Shown in pieces: positions 36,115 to 44,762 of a stretch of DNA of 64,000 nt. The stretch covers positions 124,001 to 188,000 of the forward strand of contig DATLXK010000014.1 of NCBI GenBank assembly GCA_035575925.1. The letters are read 5' to 3'. The position numbers and the translations under genes are program-made. Numbering within the stretch: the first letter of the stretch is position 1; each line of letters starts with the position of its first letter. Under the pieces are notes generated by a model. That model saw nothing but the letters and a program-made list of their open reading frames with translations, did no database searches and was not told the DNA's origin. Origin of the DNA: DASWTL01 sp035575925 (lineage in GTDB: Bacteria; Bacteroidota; Bacteroidia; Sphingobacteriales; Sphingobacteriaceae).

Positions 36115-37038
36115 ATGTCTAACCGGCTTGCTGTAATAGATCTCGGTACCAATACATTTAATCTTTTGATAGCTGATATCTATCAAGATAAGTTTATCCA
36201 AATGTTTTCTGAAGAAATCCCCGTAAAATTAGGAGAGGGCGGTATTAATAAAGGATTAATAACCACTGAGGCATGGATAAGAGGCATAACTGCTATGAAT
36301 TATATTCATCAAAAGATGATTGAATATAATTGCAATAAAGTAAAGGCTGTTGCTACTTCCGCTATCAGAAGCGCGTCCAATGGTAATGATTTTAGTCGGG
36401 CGGTAAAAGCGGAGACGGGAATTATTATCGAGATAATAAATGGGAGCCATGAAGCCGAACTGATCTATGGTGGGGTGCGTGCAGGATTAAAACTGGAATC
36501 GACAACCTTGATTATGGATATTGGGGGAGGAAGTATAGAATTTATTATTTGCGACAAAGACTATATCTATTGGAATAAAAGTTATAAAATTGGCGCAACA
36601 CGTATTCAAGAAAAATATCAAAATTCAGATCCCATAACATCTGAAAATCTTCAGTTAATCGAACTGCATTTAAAAAAATCTCTCCCCGTACTATTTCAGC
36701 AATGCAAAATTTATAATCCGCAAAATCTGGTGGGTTCTGCCGGGGCATTTGAAACTTTTGCTGAACTTGTTTCTCTTAAAAACAATCAACTCTATAATAA
36801 AAGTGATAAAGAATTTATTTTTAATATAGATCAGTTTACGGAGATAGCTAATGAACTATTAAAATCAAATCATTCTCAACGTGCCAAAATGCCCGGCCTT
36901 ATTCCTTTCCGGACAGATATAATTGTTTCGGCCACTGTAATTATCCAATATATTCTTCGGCGCACGGGGATAAATTCATTAAAACTCTCTACTTATTCTT
37001 TAAAAGAGGGTGTTCTGTTCAGGATGCTGGATGAATGA
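36115..37038 (+). CDS. ppx: Exopolyphosphatase (Ppx/GppA family)
   Basis: ASKHA-fold phosphatase that degrades polyphosphate or converts pppGpp. The 307 residues carry the phosphate-1 motif LAVIDLGTNTFNLLIADI, the STLIMDIGGGSIEFIICD phosphate-2 region and ATSAIRSASNG. It is a short form, with no C-terminal HD domain as in E. coli Ppx. The frame opens at a TTG (36109), but the ATG at 36115 gives the usual family N-terminus. Its 3' end overlaps the convergent maf gene by 20 bp. Confidence 0.93.
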   Translation: MSNRLAVIDLGTNTFNLLIADIYQDKFIQMFSEEIPVKLGEGGINKGLITTEAWIRGITAMNYIHQKMIEYNCNKVKAVATSAIRSASNGNDFSRAVKAETGIIIEIINGSHEAELIYGGVRAGLKLESTTLIMDIGGGSIEFIICDKDYIYWNKSYKIGATRIQEKYQNSDPITSENLQLIELHLKKSLPVLFQQCKIYNPQNLVGSAGAFETFAELVSLKNNQLYNKSDKEFIFNIDQFTEIANELLKSNHSQRAKMPGLIPFRTDIIVSATVIIQYILRRTGINSLKLSTYSLKEGVLFRMLDE

Positions 37039-37603
37039 AATTAGATAGTTCTTTATATAGCCGTTCTGTGGGTAACCCAACAACATTTGTATAAGAACCA
37101 TTTAAACGCTTAATACCAATTAATCCAATCCATTCCTGAATACCGTATGCCCCGGCTTTATCCATGGGCTGTCCCGTAGAAATATAATAATCAATCTGTT
37201 CGGTAGTTAAAATATTGAAACTAACCTCAGAAACCTCATAAAAGCTTTTGATTTGGCTAACGTTAAACAAACTGACACCAGTAATAACCTGATGGGTTTT
37301 ACCTGAAAGTTTTGAAAGGATTTCAAATGCATGCAGTTCATTTTCGGGCTTGCCTAATATTTCGTTATTAATGCAAACAATGGTATCAGCAGTTACCACA
37401 ATTTCATCACGAATATCTTCATCAAATGCCCGGGCCTTTTTTTCCGATACGTATAATGCAATTTCCTGTGGTGACAGGGTTTCAGGATATGATTCATCAA
37501 CATCCTTTAATACCACCCTGAAATCTAATCCCATTAAACGTAAAAGTTCTTGCCGTCTTGGAGATTTGGAGGCTAAAATTAATGGAGGAAAATTACAGAG
37601 CAT
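37019..37603 (-). CDS. maf: Maf-family nucleotide pyrophosphatase
   Basis: House-cleaning nucleoside triphosphate pyrophosphatase of 194 residues. The N-terminal LASKSPRRQELLRLMGLDF is the Maf signature, followed by VVTADTIVCINNEILGKP with the catalytic Asp and KAGAYGIQEW. The likely substrates are dTTP/UTP and modified pyrimidines (YhdE-type), by family. It overlaps the end of ppx on the other strand by 20 bp. Confidence 0.95.
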   Translation of the reverse strand: MLCNFPPLILASKSPRRQELLRLMGLDFRVVLKDVDESYPETLSPQEIALYVSEKKARAFDEDIRDEIVVTADTIVCINNEILGKPENELHAFEILSKLSGKTHQVITGVSLFNVSQIKSFYEVSEVSFNILTTEQIDYYISTGQPMDKAGAYGIQEWIGLIGIKRLNGSYTNVVGLPTERLYKELSNFIHPAS

Positions 37604-37625
37604 GGAAATATTTTGCCCTAAAATA

Positions 37626-37653
37626 AGAAAAGCGACATAAAAGCCGCTTTTCT
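37626..37653 (-). terminator. Hairpin terminator between the Spy-like gene and maf
   Basis: Minus-strand stem AGAAAAGCG/CGCTTTTCT with a 10-base loop lies 17 bases after the stop of the Spy-like gene, followed by TATTTT. The T-run is short, so termination may be partial. Confidence 0.55.
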
Positions 37654-37669
37654 ATATTCTGTATTTTAT

Positions 37670-38041
37670 TTATTGACCTGGAGCGGCCTTTCCTTTGTTA
37701 CGTCTCTCTTTTTTATACGTTGCATAGGCCTTCTTTTGATCATCTGTAAGTATCGCATTGATCTTTTTGTCATTGGCTTTTTGAACCGCCATCACTTTCG
37801 GACGAAGCGCTTTCATATCTGCACCTTCTCCGGCCGCTGCACGGATACTATCCTGTGACTTTGCCTGAGATAACATAATTGCCGAAACCTGAACTTTCTG
37901 GTCAGCAGTTAGAGTAAGTTTTTGAGCTAATGCATTTGCCATCTTTTGAGACCTTTCTGCAGAATTACCTTTCTTTCCCTGGGCATTGGCGAATGTTACC
38001 ACGCTACCAAGCAGGACTAACATTAAAATGATTTTTTTCAT
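37670..38041 (-). CDS. Small exported protein with LTxxQ-like motif (Spy/CpxP-like)
   Basis: A 123-residue secreted protein. The signal peptide is MKKIILMLVLLGSVVTFANA, then a basic, helical mature part with LTLTADQKVQVSAIM and ILTDDQKKAYATYKKER, resembling the paired LTxxQ motifs of Spy/CpxP periplasmic chaperone-like proteins. The open frame extends seven codons upstream, but the ATG at 38041 gives a normal signal peptide. Function as a periplasmic chaperone or stress sensor is an inference. Confidence 0.75.
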   Translation of the reverse strand: MKKIILMLVLLGSVVTFANAQGKKGNSAERSQKMANALAQKLTLTADQKVQVSAIMLSQAKSQDSIRAAAGEGADMKALRPKVMAVQKANDKKINAILTDDQKKAYATYKKERRNKGKAAPGQ

Positions 38042-38104
38042 GTTTAAATTGATTTTGAACATGTTAGAGTGTAATTAATATAGGAGGTTTAATCGATTCT
38101 GAAA

Positions 38105-38632
38105 TTAATTACTGCCATCGTAAGCTGATGGATTTTCAACAAACCATTTATCCTGAATCTTAAGAACCTTTTCAATAATATCTCGGACACATCCATATCC
38201 TCCATTTTTTGGAGATATATAGCTTGAAATTGTTTTAATCTCCTCTGCGGCATCAGCTGGGCAACAAGGGAGACCCACTTTTTTCATAACCAGTAAATCA
38301 GGAATATCATCTCCCATATAAACAATATTATCAGCACAGAGGTTGTTTTCATTTATAAACTTCTCAAAAACAGAAAGTTTATTATCCACTCCGGTATAAA
38401 CTGATTTAATACCTAATCTGTTTAGCCTTGTTGTTATTCCCTGAGATCTGGCACCCGATATTATAGCCAGAATATAACCTTGTTTTATGGCTAATTGCAA
38501 TGCATAACCATCTTTTATATTGAAACTGCGCAATTCATCCCCCGTCTCTGTTACGTGTATTGTACCATCGGTTAATACACCATCAACATCAAAAATGAAA
38601 GCTTTAATTGTTTGAAGTTTTTCGAAAAACAT
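38105..38632 (-). CDS. kdsC: 3-deoxy-D-manno-octulosonate 8-phosphate phosphatase (KdsC-like HAD)
   Basis: HAD-family phosphatase of 175 residues that makes free Kdo for lipid A-core synthesis. The catalytic DVDGVLTDGTIHV motif, the GDELRSFNIKDGYALQLA segment, IISGARSQ and MGDDIPDLLVMKKVG match the tetrameric KdsC-type HAD proteins. It is the size typical of a capless C0 HAD. Adjacent iscX, fdx and DUF2520 genes share its strand. Confidence 0.93.
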   Translation of the reverse strand: MFFEKLQTIKAFIFDVDGVLTDGTIHVTETGDELRSFNIKDGYALQLAIKQGYILAIISGARSQGITTRLNRLGIKSVYTGVDNKLSVFEKFINENNLCADNIVYMGDDIPDLLVMKKVGLPCCPADAAEEIKTISSYISPKNGGYGCVRDIIEKVLKIQDKWFVENPSAYDGSN

Positions 38633-38653
38633 GATTAGACCGGCAAAATATAT

Positions 38654-38905
38654 TTATTGATTATCCCGCCACTCATAAACCCAGGTAGATTGGATTTGCT
38701 CTAAATGCCCTTCAGTACATTCCTCACGTTTACCTGCAAAATCAGGAAGACTTAATACCCATTCCATCAATTCTGTAAAACGTATACGGTATATTTTCGA
38801 TTCGGTAAATTCATCACCAAATTTTTCATATAACCCCATAGCTATATCTTCATAATCATTCCAATGTATGGGCAGGGCAAATTTACCTTCTGTTATTTCA
38901 CTCAT
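38654..38905 (-). CDS. iscX: Iron-sulfur cluster assembly protein IscX-like
   Basis: An 83-residue acidic protein (YfhJ family). The core HWNDYEDIAMGLYEKFGDE followed by IRFTELMEWVLSLPDFAG parallels E. coli IscX (IGEALYD... VRFTDMHQWICDL). IscX binds the cysteine desulfurase IscS and iron and tunes cluster assembly. The N-terminal 13 residues are an extension. It lies 37 bp after the ferredoxin gene, as in isc operons, but iscS/iscU/hscB are not in the window. Confidence 0.88.
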   Translation of the reverse strand: MSEITEGKFALPIHWNDYEDIAMGLYEKFGDEFTESKIYRIRFTELMEWVLSLPDFAGKREECTEGHLEQIQSTWVYEWRDNQ

Positions 38906-38942
38906 GCTGTTCTATATTAGTGCTGTACAATATACAGGGTGA

Positions 38943-39275
38943 CTAATGTCCTAAAAATTGTGACTGATTAGGTAAAGTTACTTCTATATCGCCATCAAGT
39001 ATAATGCATTGACATCCCAGACGCGAATTAATCCGGGGGGTTATGGCCCTATCAATAAAATCTTCCTCCTTATCGGATATTTCCTGCAAATTATCCATGC
39101 CCGCATTAACGTACACATGGCATGTACTGCATCCACAAACCCCCCCGCAATTATGCTGAAGATCTACTCCATTATCAAGACATATATCAAGTACAGACTC
39201 GCCCTCAGCTATAGGAAATTCTAAAGTTTCCTTATTAGCATCTTCAAAATTAATCCTGACTTTGTATATATTCAT
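38943..39275 (-). CDS. fdx: ISC-type 2Fe-2S ferredoxin
   Basis: A 110-residue adrenodoxin-like [2Fe-2S] ferredoxin. The cluster ligands are in CGGVCGCSTCHVYV (C-x5-C-x2-C pattern), with the fourth Cys in SRLGCQCIIL. The C-terminus NQSQFLGH is short. It supplies electrons for Fe-S cluster assembly. An exact -7 element lies eight bases before the ATG, so fdx-iscX-kdsC probably form one nearly leaderless transcript. Confidence 0.94.
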   Translation of the reverse strand: MNIYKVRINFEDANKETLEFPIAEGESVLDICLDNGVDLQHNCGGVCGCSTCHVYVNAGMDNLQEISDKEEDFIDRAITPRINSRLGCQCIILDGDIEVTLPNQSQFLGH

Positions 39276-39282
39276 GAGTTGG

Positions 39283-39290
39283 CAAAAATA
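39283..39290 (-). promoter_or_regulatory. -7 element of fdx
   Basis: Minus-strand TATTTTTG matches TAnnTTTG exactly and sits seven bases before the fdx ATG. Confidence 0.55.
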
Positions 39291-39307
39291 AGAAATTTAG
39301 ATAGGTG

Positions 39308-40078
39308 CTAAGTGTGGTTCTTTAAATTGACTATACTTTGACTAAGAAGCTGGTATACTGCTTGTAAATCAGGACTGTTTCTTAAAAAAACTAAGTGTTT
39401 TTCAATAGTAATATTATCATTTCTCACTGCAGGGCCGGTTTGAACTTTTGCAGGAGAATTAGTTATAATTTTTTCTACAGTTTCAGTGATTAATGGCCTG
39501 AGCATATCAAAATCGATAGCATGCTTCTCGAGCAGATTTTCTGCTATAACAAATAAATGATTAGTAAAATTACATGCAAAAACGGCTGAGATATGAAGTA
39601 CCTGCCGTTGGTTGGAATCAAGAGAATATACTTTTGATGACAATTGGAGAGCCATTTTCTTTAAGTTTTCAGTTACAACATCTGAAGACCCTTCTACAAT
39701 TAAAGGAATATTTTTAAAATTCATCTCCCGGAATTTTGAAAACGTTTGTAAAGGATATAATACGCCGACCCTGGATGAAAAATCTTTTAATACATTAAGT
39801 TCTGTGGATCCGGAAGTATGTATAATTAATTTATCCTGTACATGGAGCAGTCTTGCAACGTTCCTGATCGCATCGTCGCTAACTGAAATAATATAAATAT
39901 CACCGTTTTTTGTAATCTGCGATATTTCAGAAATAGCCTCGCTTTGCAATTGCACGGCAAGGATTTGTGCATTTTGAAAGGTCCTGCTCCAAACCTCGAT
40001 AATATTATGCCCGGCCAGCATTAAAGCTTTCCCCAGATGAGTAGCTACATTGCCGCTTCCAAGCAAAACTATATCCAT
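39308..40078 (-). CDS. Rossmann-fold/DUF2520 domain protein
   Basis: A 256-residue protein with an N-terminal NAD(P)-binding domain (DIVLLGSGNVATHLGKALML) related to pyrroline-5-carboxylate reductase and 3-hydroxyisobutyrate dehydrogenase, and a C-terminal helical DUF2520 domain (HISAVFACNFTNHLFVIAEN, then ITNSPAKVQTGPAVRND). The substrate is unknown. Its ATG overlaps the ccmF stop by one base, so it belongs to the ccmE-ccmF transcript. Confidence 0.88.
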   Translation of the reverse strand: MDIVLLGSGNVATHLGKALMLAGHNIIEVWSRTFQNAQILAVQLQSEAISEISQITKNGDIYIISVSDDAIRNVARLLHVQDKLIIHTSGSTELNVLKDFSSRVGVLYPLQTFSKFREMNFKNIPLIVEGSSDVVTENLKKMALQLSSKVYSLDSNQRQVLHISAVFACNFTNHLFVIAENLLEKHAIDFDMLRPLITETVEKIITNSPAKVQTGPAVRNDNITIEKHLVFLRNSPDLQAVYQLLSQSIVNLKNHT

Positions 40079-42519
40079 CAGGTAACTTTCAGTTCCTTAT
40101 TTCTGCGTAAAATAGAAAGAATAAAACCTATTACCATAATAATAGTACCTCCCCAAAATAAGTTTATGTAGGGAAATTGTATCGCTTTCATTACAATCCA
40201 ATCTGTATCAACCTTAGCCTTTTGATAAACCTGTAGTTCCAATTTTTCCTTTTGAGGTTTAACATCTGTAAAACGAAGCTTCAGGCCAGCTTCATCTACA
40301 TTTTTACCAAAGTCGTATTTTGTCCCGTTTTTTACCAGAAACACGGGTTCCGAATTATATACTTGGCCATTGGAATGGATCTCTAAATTCAATCTAACAG
40401 CAATGTCGTTAGCCGTAAGTGGAATATTTTGGAGTTTGGCGTCGCGATTTACGGATTTTACGATTATGAATCCTTCGCTGAAACGTACCGTATCACCTAA
40501 ACTCACTTCATGGATTACAGGCTTTTCATACTCCTCTTCATCAGTATGCCCTTCATGAGGTTCATGCTTTTCTTCTTTCAAAGGCACACTACTCACATGG
40601 GTGTAAATATCCTTAAAAATATAATGGCGGGTATCCGGTGACGCTATGATCTGACGCATTTTTGCATTTTGCTGCGCATTAGGATAAAGATTAAAGTTTT
40701 CTTTAGTTTTTCCGGTTTTTTCGTCGATTACTTTGTAGTTTACCCGGTAATATGTATTTGGACCTGTGGTTGAATCACCCATATAAGTAACGGTGTATTC
40801 GTCCATTTCGACAGGTTTATTTTTATAAAGGATTATGTTTTCCTGCGGATCATTACTTTTTGAAAACTCCTCACCGAAGCCAATCCCGCTGTTGTTTATT
40901 GAAATAACTTTATTTGTAGCTGCTGCCACTAATGCCCCTATCAATAATAATCCAAACCCGATATGAGCAACTGCAGAACCTGCCAGCTTCCATTTTCCTT
41001 TAAGGGCATCGCCCAGGATCCTGGCATTTGCCATGATAGAAAAAATAGCTGAAAAAATAAGGATGATGAAGATTACATTAGTATATACTTTAGTAATATA
41101 TGCTATAACCGCTGTTATTATCAAAGAAACTACTGCTGATAGTATGATGCTTACATAGAATTTGCGTGAATCGCTTCGCTTATACTTAAGAAATTGAGTA
41201 AACGCTGATATTATTGCTATAACTATTGCGAAGGGTGCCTGCCATTTATTATAATGCTTTACAATATCGATGGGCGGAGCAACTTTTGTTCCGAACAACG
41301 CATTAAAAACCGGAATGGATGTTGTGGCAATGATTTGAATGCAAGCTACAGTTAAAACCAGGGCACCTATAAATAACCAAAATTCCCGTGAATAAGTATC
41401 TTCATCTTTTTTAGTTATCGGTAATTCTTTCCAACGGATTATTAAAAAGCCTGCGGCAAGAAATGCAAAAGTGAGCATATAGATCACTAAATGCCAGAAC
41501 ATCCCCAAATCTGTAAACGCATGTACCGAGGTTTGGCCCAGTATGCCACTACGTGTTAAAAACGACGCATAAAGTACCAGGATAAAGCTTATAAGTACCA
41601 GGAAAGTGGCGGTAAAATACGAATGTCCGCTGTTTTTATAAGCTATAACTACATGAACTCCGGCAATTAATGTTATCCATGGTATAATAGATGCATTTTC
41701 AACAGGATCCCATGCCCAGAAGCCACCAAAATTTAATGCTTCATAAGCCCAGAAAGAGCCCATAATAATTCCAGTACCTAATATCATGACGGCAAACAAT
41801 GCCCATGGTAATGCAGGCTTTATCCATTCGCTGTAACGTTTTTGCCATAACCCGGCAATGGCATAAGCGAACGGAACTATCATGGAAGCAAAACCGAGAA
41901 ATAATGTTGGAGGATGAATAACCATCCAGTAATTCTGTAGCAGCGGATTTAAGCCATTACCATCTTTAATGAGGCTAAGGTATTCGGGACGTGAGAAAAT
42001 GGGGCCTTGTATAGCATCCCTAAGCAAAATAAACGGGGAACTGCCAAATCTTGCGCCCAGAACTTCTACTCCAAGCAGCATAGAAGCCAGAAATGCTTGT
42101 GAAAGCATAAGTACTGCCATAACCGGACTTTCCCAGCTTTTACCCCTGAACATAATAACTGTTGATAAAACAGCTTGCCAAAACATCCAAAGTAGGAAAC
42201 TTCCTTCCTGCCCTTCCCAGAAACAGGATATAATATAATATACCGGAAGTGTTGTAGATGAGTGTGCCCACGCATAATGATACTCGAACAGGTGGTTGTA
42301 GATGATATAATATAAACAGGAGGCAATTCCAAGAACTGCTATTATATTTAATGAAAAAGCAATTCTCGCTATTTTCTGCCAGGAGTTATCGGCTTTATCT
42401 TTAATTGTATCAAAATAATAACATAATGCAGCAAGTACTGAACTGCCAAACGATAAAACAACGAAGAACTGACCTAACTTCCCCGGCCAAAGATGTTCCC
42501 CAATAAACTCAATATCCAT
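40078..42519 (-). CDS. ccmF: Cytochrome c maturation heme lyase CcmF/CcsA-type protein
   Basis: An 813-residue inner-membrane protein with about 14-15 TM helices. It has the WWD-type heme-handling motif (FGGFWAWDPVENASIIPWI) and GSFLLWMFWQA near the N-terminus, both typical of CcmF. A large hydrophilic periplasmic loop lies near residues 530-780, including a His/Glu-rich segment EEKHEPHEGHTDEE. It should ligate heme from holo-CcmE to apocytochrome c. It starts 8 bp after ccmE. Confidence 0.92.
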   Translation of the reverse strand: MDIEFIGEHLWPGKLGQFFVVLSFGSSVLAALCYYFDTIKDKADNSWQKIARIAFSLNIIAVLGIASCLYYIIYNHLFEYHYAWAHSSTTLPVYYIISCFWEGQEGSFLLWMFWQAVLSTVIMFRGKSWESPVMAVLMLSQAFLASMLLGVEVLGARFGSSPFILLRDAIQGPIFSRPEYLSLIKDGNGLNPLLQNYWMVIHPPTLFLGFASMIVPFAYAIAGLWQKRYSEWIKPALPWALFAVMILGTGIIMGSFWAYEALNFGGFWAWDPVENASIIPWITLIAGVHVVIAYKNSGHSYFTATFLVLISFILVLYASFLTRSGILGQTSVHAFTDLGMFWHLVIYMLTFAFLAAGFLIIRWKELPITKKDEDTYSREFWLFIGALVLTVACIQIIATTSIPVFNALFGTKVAPPIDIVKHYNKWQAPFAIVIAIISAFTQFLKYKRSDSRKFYVSIILSAVVSLIITAVIAYITKVYTNVIFIILIFSAIFSIMANARILGDALKGKWKLAGSAVAHIGFGLLLIGALVAAATNKVISINNSGIGFGEEFSKSNDPQENIILYKNKPVEMDEYTVTYMGDSTTGPNTYYRVNYKVIDEKTGKTKENFNLYPNAQQNAKMRQIIASPDTRHYIFKDIYTHVSSVPLKEEKHEPHEGHTDEEEYEKPVIHEVSLGDTVRFSEGFIIVKSVNRDAKLQNIPLTANDIAVRLNLEIHSNGQVYNSEPVFLVKNGTKYDFGKNVDEAGLKLRFTDVKPQKEKLELQVYQKAKVDTDWIVMKAIQFPYINLFWGGTIIMVIGFILSILRRNKELKVT

Positions 42520-42527
42520 TTATAAAA

Positions 42528-42935
42528 TTAACTTTTAGCTGTCTCAGCTATCTCTGTAACCTCTATTTGATCTTTTGTATATTTTGAAGGGCATTTCATA
42601 AGAATTTTAGACGCATGAAATTCTTTCCCCTCCATTTTACCGGTTAACACAATTTGTTCAGATCGCTCAAAATCCGGAGGTTTAGTGCCATTAAAAACCA
42701 CTTTGCATTCTTTACCATTATTATCTTTCATAAAAAATGCAAAGTAATTGGCATTGCGTTGTGGGTTGTAAATAAGCTGGCGCTCTTTATTTAATTGACC
42801 AACCACATGCAATTCCGCCTTGGTTTCAACAGCATCATTAAAAGATCCGTATGTACTAGAATCGGCATAGGTACTAATGATCACACCAATGGCAATCGCA
42901 ATAATTATAATTCCTATGATCGAACCTCTCTTCAT
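42528..42935 (-). CDS. ccmE: Cytochrome c maturation heme chaperone CcmE, Cys variant
   Basis: A 135-residue heme chaperone: an N-terminal TM anchor (about 5-24), then an OB-fold periplasmic domain (VVGQLNKERQLIYNP... KVVFNGTKPPDF... GKMEGKEFHASKILMKCPSK). In classical CcmE the C-terminal motif is HxxxY and heme binds covalently to the His. Here it is C-P-S-K-Y, the CxxxY form described for some bacteria and archaea such as Desulfovibrio. It is the first gene of the ccmE-ccmF-DUF2520 unit, with an upstream -7 element. Confidence 0.92.
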   Translation of the reverse strand: MKRGSIIGIIIIAIAIGVIISTYADSSTYGSFNDAVETKAELHVVGQLNKERQLIYNPQRNANYFAFFMKDNNGKECKVVFNGTKPPDFERSEQIVLTGKMEGKEFHASKILMKCPSKYTKDQIEVTEIAETAKS

Positions 42936-42959
42936 CTTCGCTTAACGCTTTTTGCGCTG

Positions 42960-42967
42960 CAAAAGTA
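42960..42967 (-). promoter_or_regulatory. -7 element of ccmE
   Basis: Minus-strand TACTTTTG matches TAnnTTTG exactly, 24 bases before the ccmE ATG and downstream of the gdh terminator. Confidence 0.55.
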
Positions 42968-43000
42968 CGAATAATCAAGTCAAAGACAGTAATTTATCAC

Positions 43001-43029
43001 AAAAAAAAAGCGGCGATGTAGTGCCGCTT
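43001..43029 (-). terminator. Rho-independent terminator after gdh
   Basis: Minus-strand stem AAGCGGC/GCCGCTT (43023-43029 and 43008-43014) with an 8-base loop, followed by a run of nine T. It begins 16 bases after the gdh stop and separates gdh from ccmE. Confidence 0.85.
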
Positions 43030-43045
43030 AATAAAAAAAATTATT

Positions 43046-44479
43046 TTAAGGCCAGATACCCATATTCATGTATGATACTGCCACCTTATCAATTGAACTG
43101 ACAAAGGCGGCTGTCCGCAAGCTGTCAATCTTTTTGTTATTCATTTTTATATCGCGGATTTCATGGTACGATCTAATCATGGTATCCTCTAGTCCCGAAT
43201 TGACCAATTCAAGCTCTGAAGCACCCTTAATGATCAGTTTTCGCTGATCTGAACTTAATGCCACGCCCGTACTTGATTCAAGAAGGTTTACCAGATTTAG
43301 ATTAGCATTTTCTTCGTATCGTTTATCCATCCGGCCAAATGCAACATGCGATAGATTTTTCAGCCACTCAAAGTAAGAAACTGTAACCCCACCCGCATTA
43401 CAATACATATCGGGAATAATTATACCGCCTTTTTCCAAAAATATGGAAGCTGCCCCCGGAGTAGTTGGACCGTTTGCCCCTTCCGCTATAACCATCGCTT
43501 TTATACGACCAACGTTTTCCTCTGTAATTTGATTTTCAAGAGCAGCAGGAACCAAAATATCACACTCCTGCTCTAAACCCTCTGCTGAATTTTTAAAGTC
43601 TGTAGCCCCTTTAAACCCTAATATAGATCCTGTTGATTTACGGTGAGCTACAACTTCATCAATATCAAGGCCATCAGCATTATAAATAGCTCCTTCATAT
43701 TCACATAACCCTACAATTGTGCCTCCAAATTCGCACAAGAATTTAGAGGAATGGTATCCCACATTACCCAATCCCTGAACAATTATCCGCTTACCGCTCA
43801 TCCCGGTAGTTAATCCTATCTGTTTCATATCTTCTGAAACATCAACACATTCTCTTACTGCCAGAGCAACACCATGCCCGGTAGCTTCACGCCTACCGGC
43901 AATACCATGCAAGGCTAACGGTTTACCGGTTACACATCCCAGTGCATCCAATTGCCCCGGGTTCATTGTGTAATAAGTATCAGCAATCCAGCTCATTTCC
44001 CGTTCTCCTGATCCGTAATCCGGAGCAGGCACATCTATACCGGGGCCTATAAAATTCTTTTTTATCAGCTCAACGGTATATCTTCTTGTAATTGTTTCAA
44101 GTTCTGCAACCGTATACTTTTTAGGATCTATTTTTATGCCGCCTTTAGCACCGCCAAACGGAACATTTACAATAGCACATTTATATGTCATTAAAGCCGC
44201 CAGGGCCATTACTTCATTCTCATTTACCATCTCGCTATACCTGATTCCACCTTTGGTAGGAGATTTATGATGTGAGTGTTCAACCCTCCAGGCGTCAATA
44301 ACTTCAAAACCATCTCCCCTTCTTATCGGAAACCGGAATCTGTAAACACTGTTACAAGATTTAATTTGATCTAGCAAGCCTGAGGGATGATTAGTAAATT
44401 GTGCTGCGTGATCAAAGAACTCACAAACATCACCAAAAAAATCAATTTCAGGGTGTGAAGCTATGTTAAAATTAGCCAT
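43046..44479 (-). CDS. Glu/Leu/Phe/Val-family amino acid dehydrogenase
   Basis: NAD(P)-dependent dehydrogenase of 477 residues. Catalytic-domain markers are HHKSPTKGGIRYSEMV, the Lys-containing NVPFGGAKGGIKIDP, and APDYGSGEREMSWIADTY; the nucleotide domain has RIIVQGLGNVGYHS. It probably interconverts glutamate and 2-oxoglutarate, though branched-chain or Phe activity cannot be excluded. It lies between ccmD and ccmE but has its own strong terminator, so it is likely not functionally tied to cytochrome maturation. Confidence 0.93.
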   Translation of the reverse strand: MANFNIASHPEIDFFGDVCEFFDHAAQFTNHPSGLLDQIKSCNSVYRFRFPIRRGDGFEVIDAWRVEHSHHKSPTKGGIRYSEMVNENEVMALAALMTYKCAIVNVPFGGAKGGIKIDPKKYTVAELETITRRYTVELIKKNFIGPGIDVPAPDYGSGEREMSWIADTYYTMNPGQLDALGCVTGKPLALHGIAGRREATGHGVALAVRECVDVSEDMKQIGLTTGMSGKRIIVQGLGNVGYHSSKFLCEFGGTIVGLCEYEGAIYNADGLDIDEVVAHRKSTGSILGFKGATDFKNSAEGLEQECDILVPAALENQITEENVGRIKAMVIAEGANGPTTPGAASIFLEKGGIIIPDMYCNAGGVTVSYFEWLKNLSHVAFGRMDKRYEENANLNLVNLLESSTGVALSSDQRKLIIKGASELELVNSGLEDTMIRSYHEIRDIKMNNKKIDSLRTAAFVSSIDKVAVSYMNMGIWP

Positions 44480-44552
44480 AACAATTGGTTTAAAAGTTTA
44501 TATGGTTAGCCGATTTAATACCGCTGTAATCTTACTAAAAGAAGGTTTTTAA

Positions 44553-44762
44553 CTAATTGTTTCGCTCAATTTTTTTCACCCGCCGATCTATACTAAACAA
44601 GTAAATAATAAGCCCCAGAAAAATAATGCACATTACCAGTACTACAATATAAATTTTGCCTGAGCTTCTTAAATCTGTGGCCATTTCCACACTAGTGTCC
44701 TGTTGGGCATGGCACTGAATAAATGTTATTAATAACGATAAAAGCACAAGTATTTTTTTCAT
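44553..44762 (-). CDS. ccmD: CcmD-like small membrane protein
   Basis: A 69-residue protein with a signal-like N-terminus (KKILVLLSLLITFIQCHA), a second hydrophobic helix (IYIVVLVMCIIFLGLIIYLF) and a basic tail RRVKKIERNN, the CcmD pattern. CcmD helps release holo-CcmE from the CcmABC complex. Its ATG overlaps the ccmC stop by one base, so it is translationally coupled to ccmC. Confidence 0.8.
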   Translation of the reverse strand: MKKILVLLSLLITFIQCHAQQDTSVEMATDLRSSGKIYIVVLVMCIIFLGLIIYLFSIDRRVKKIERNN

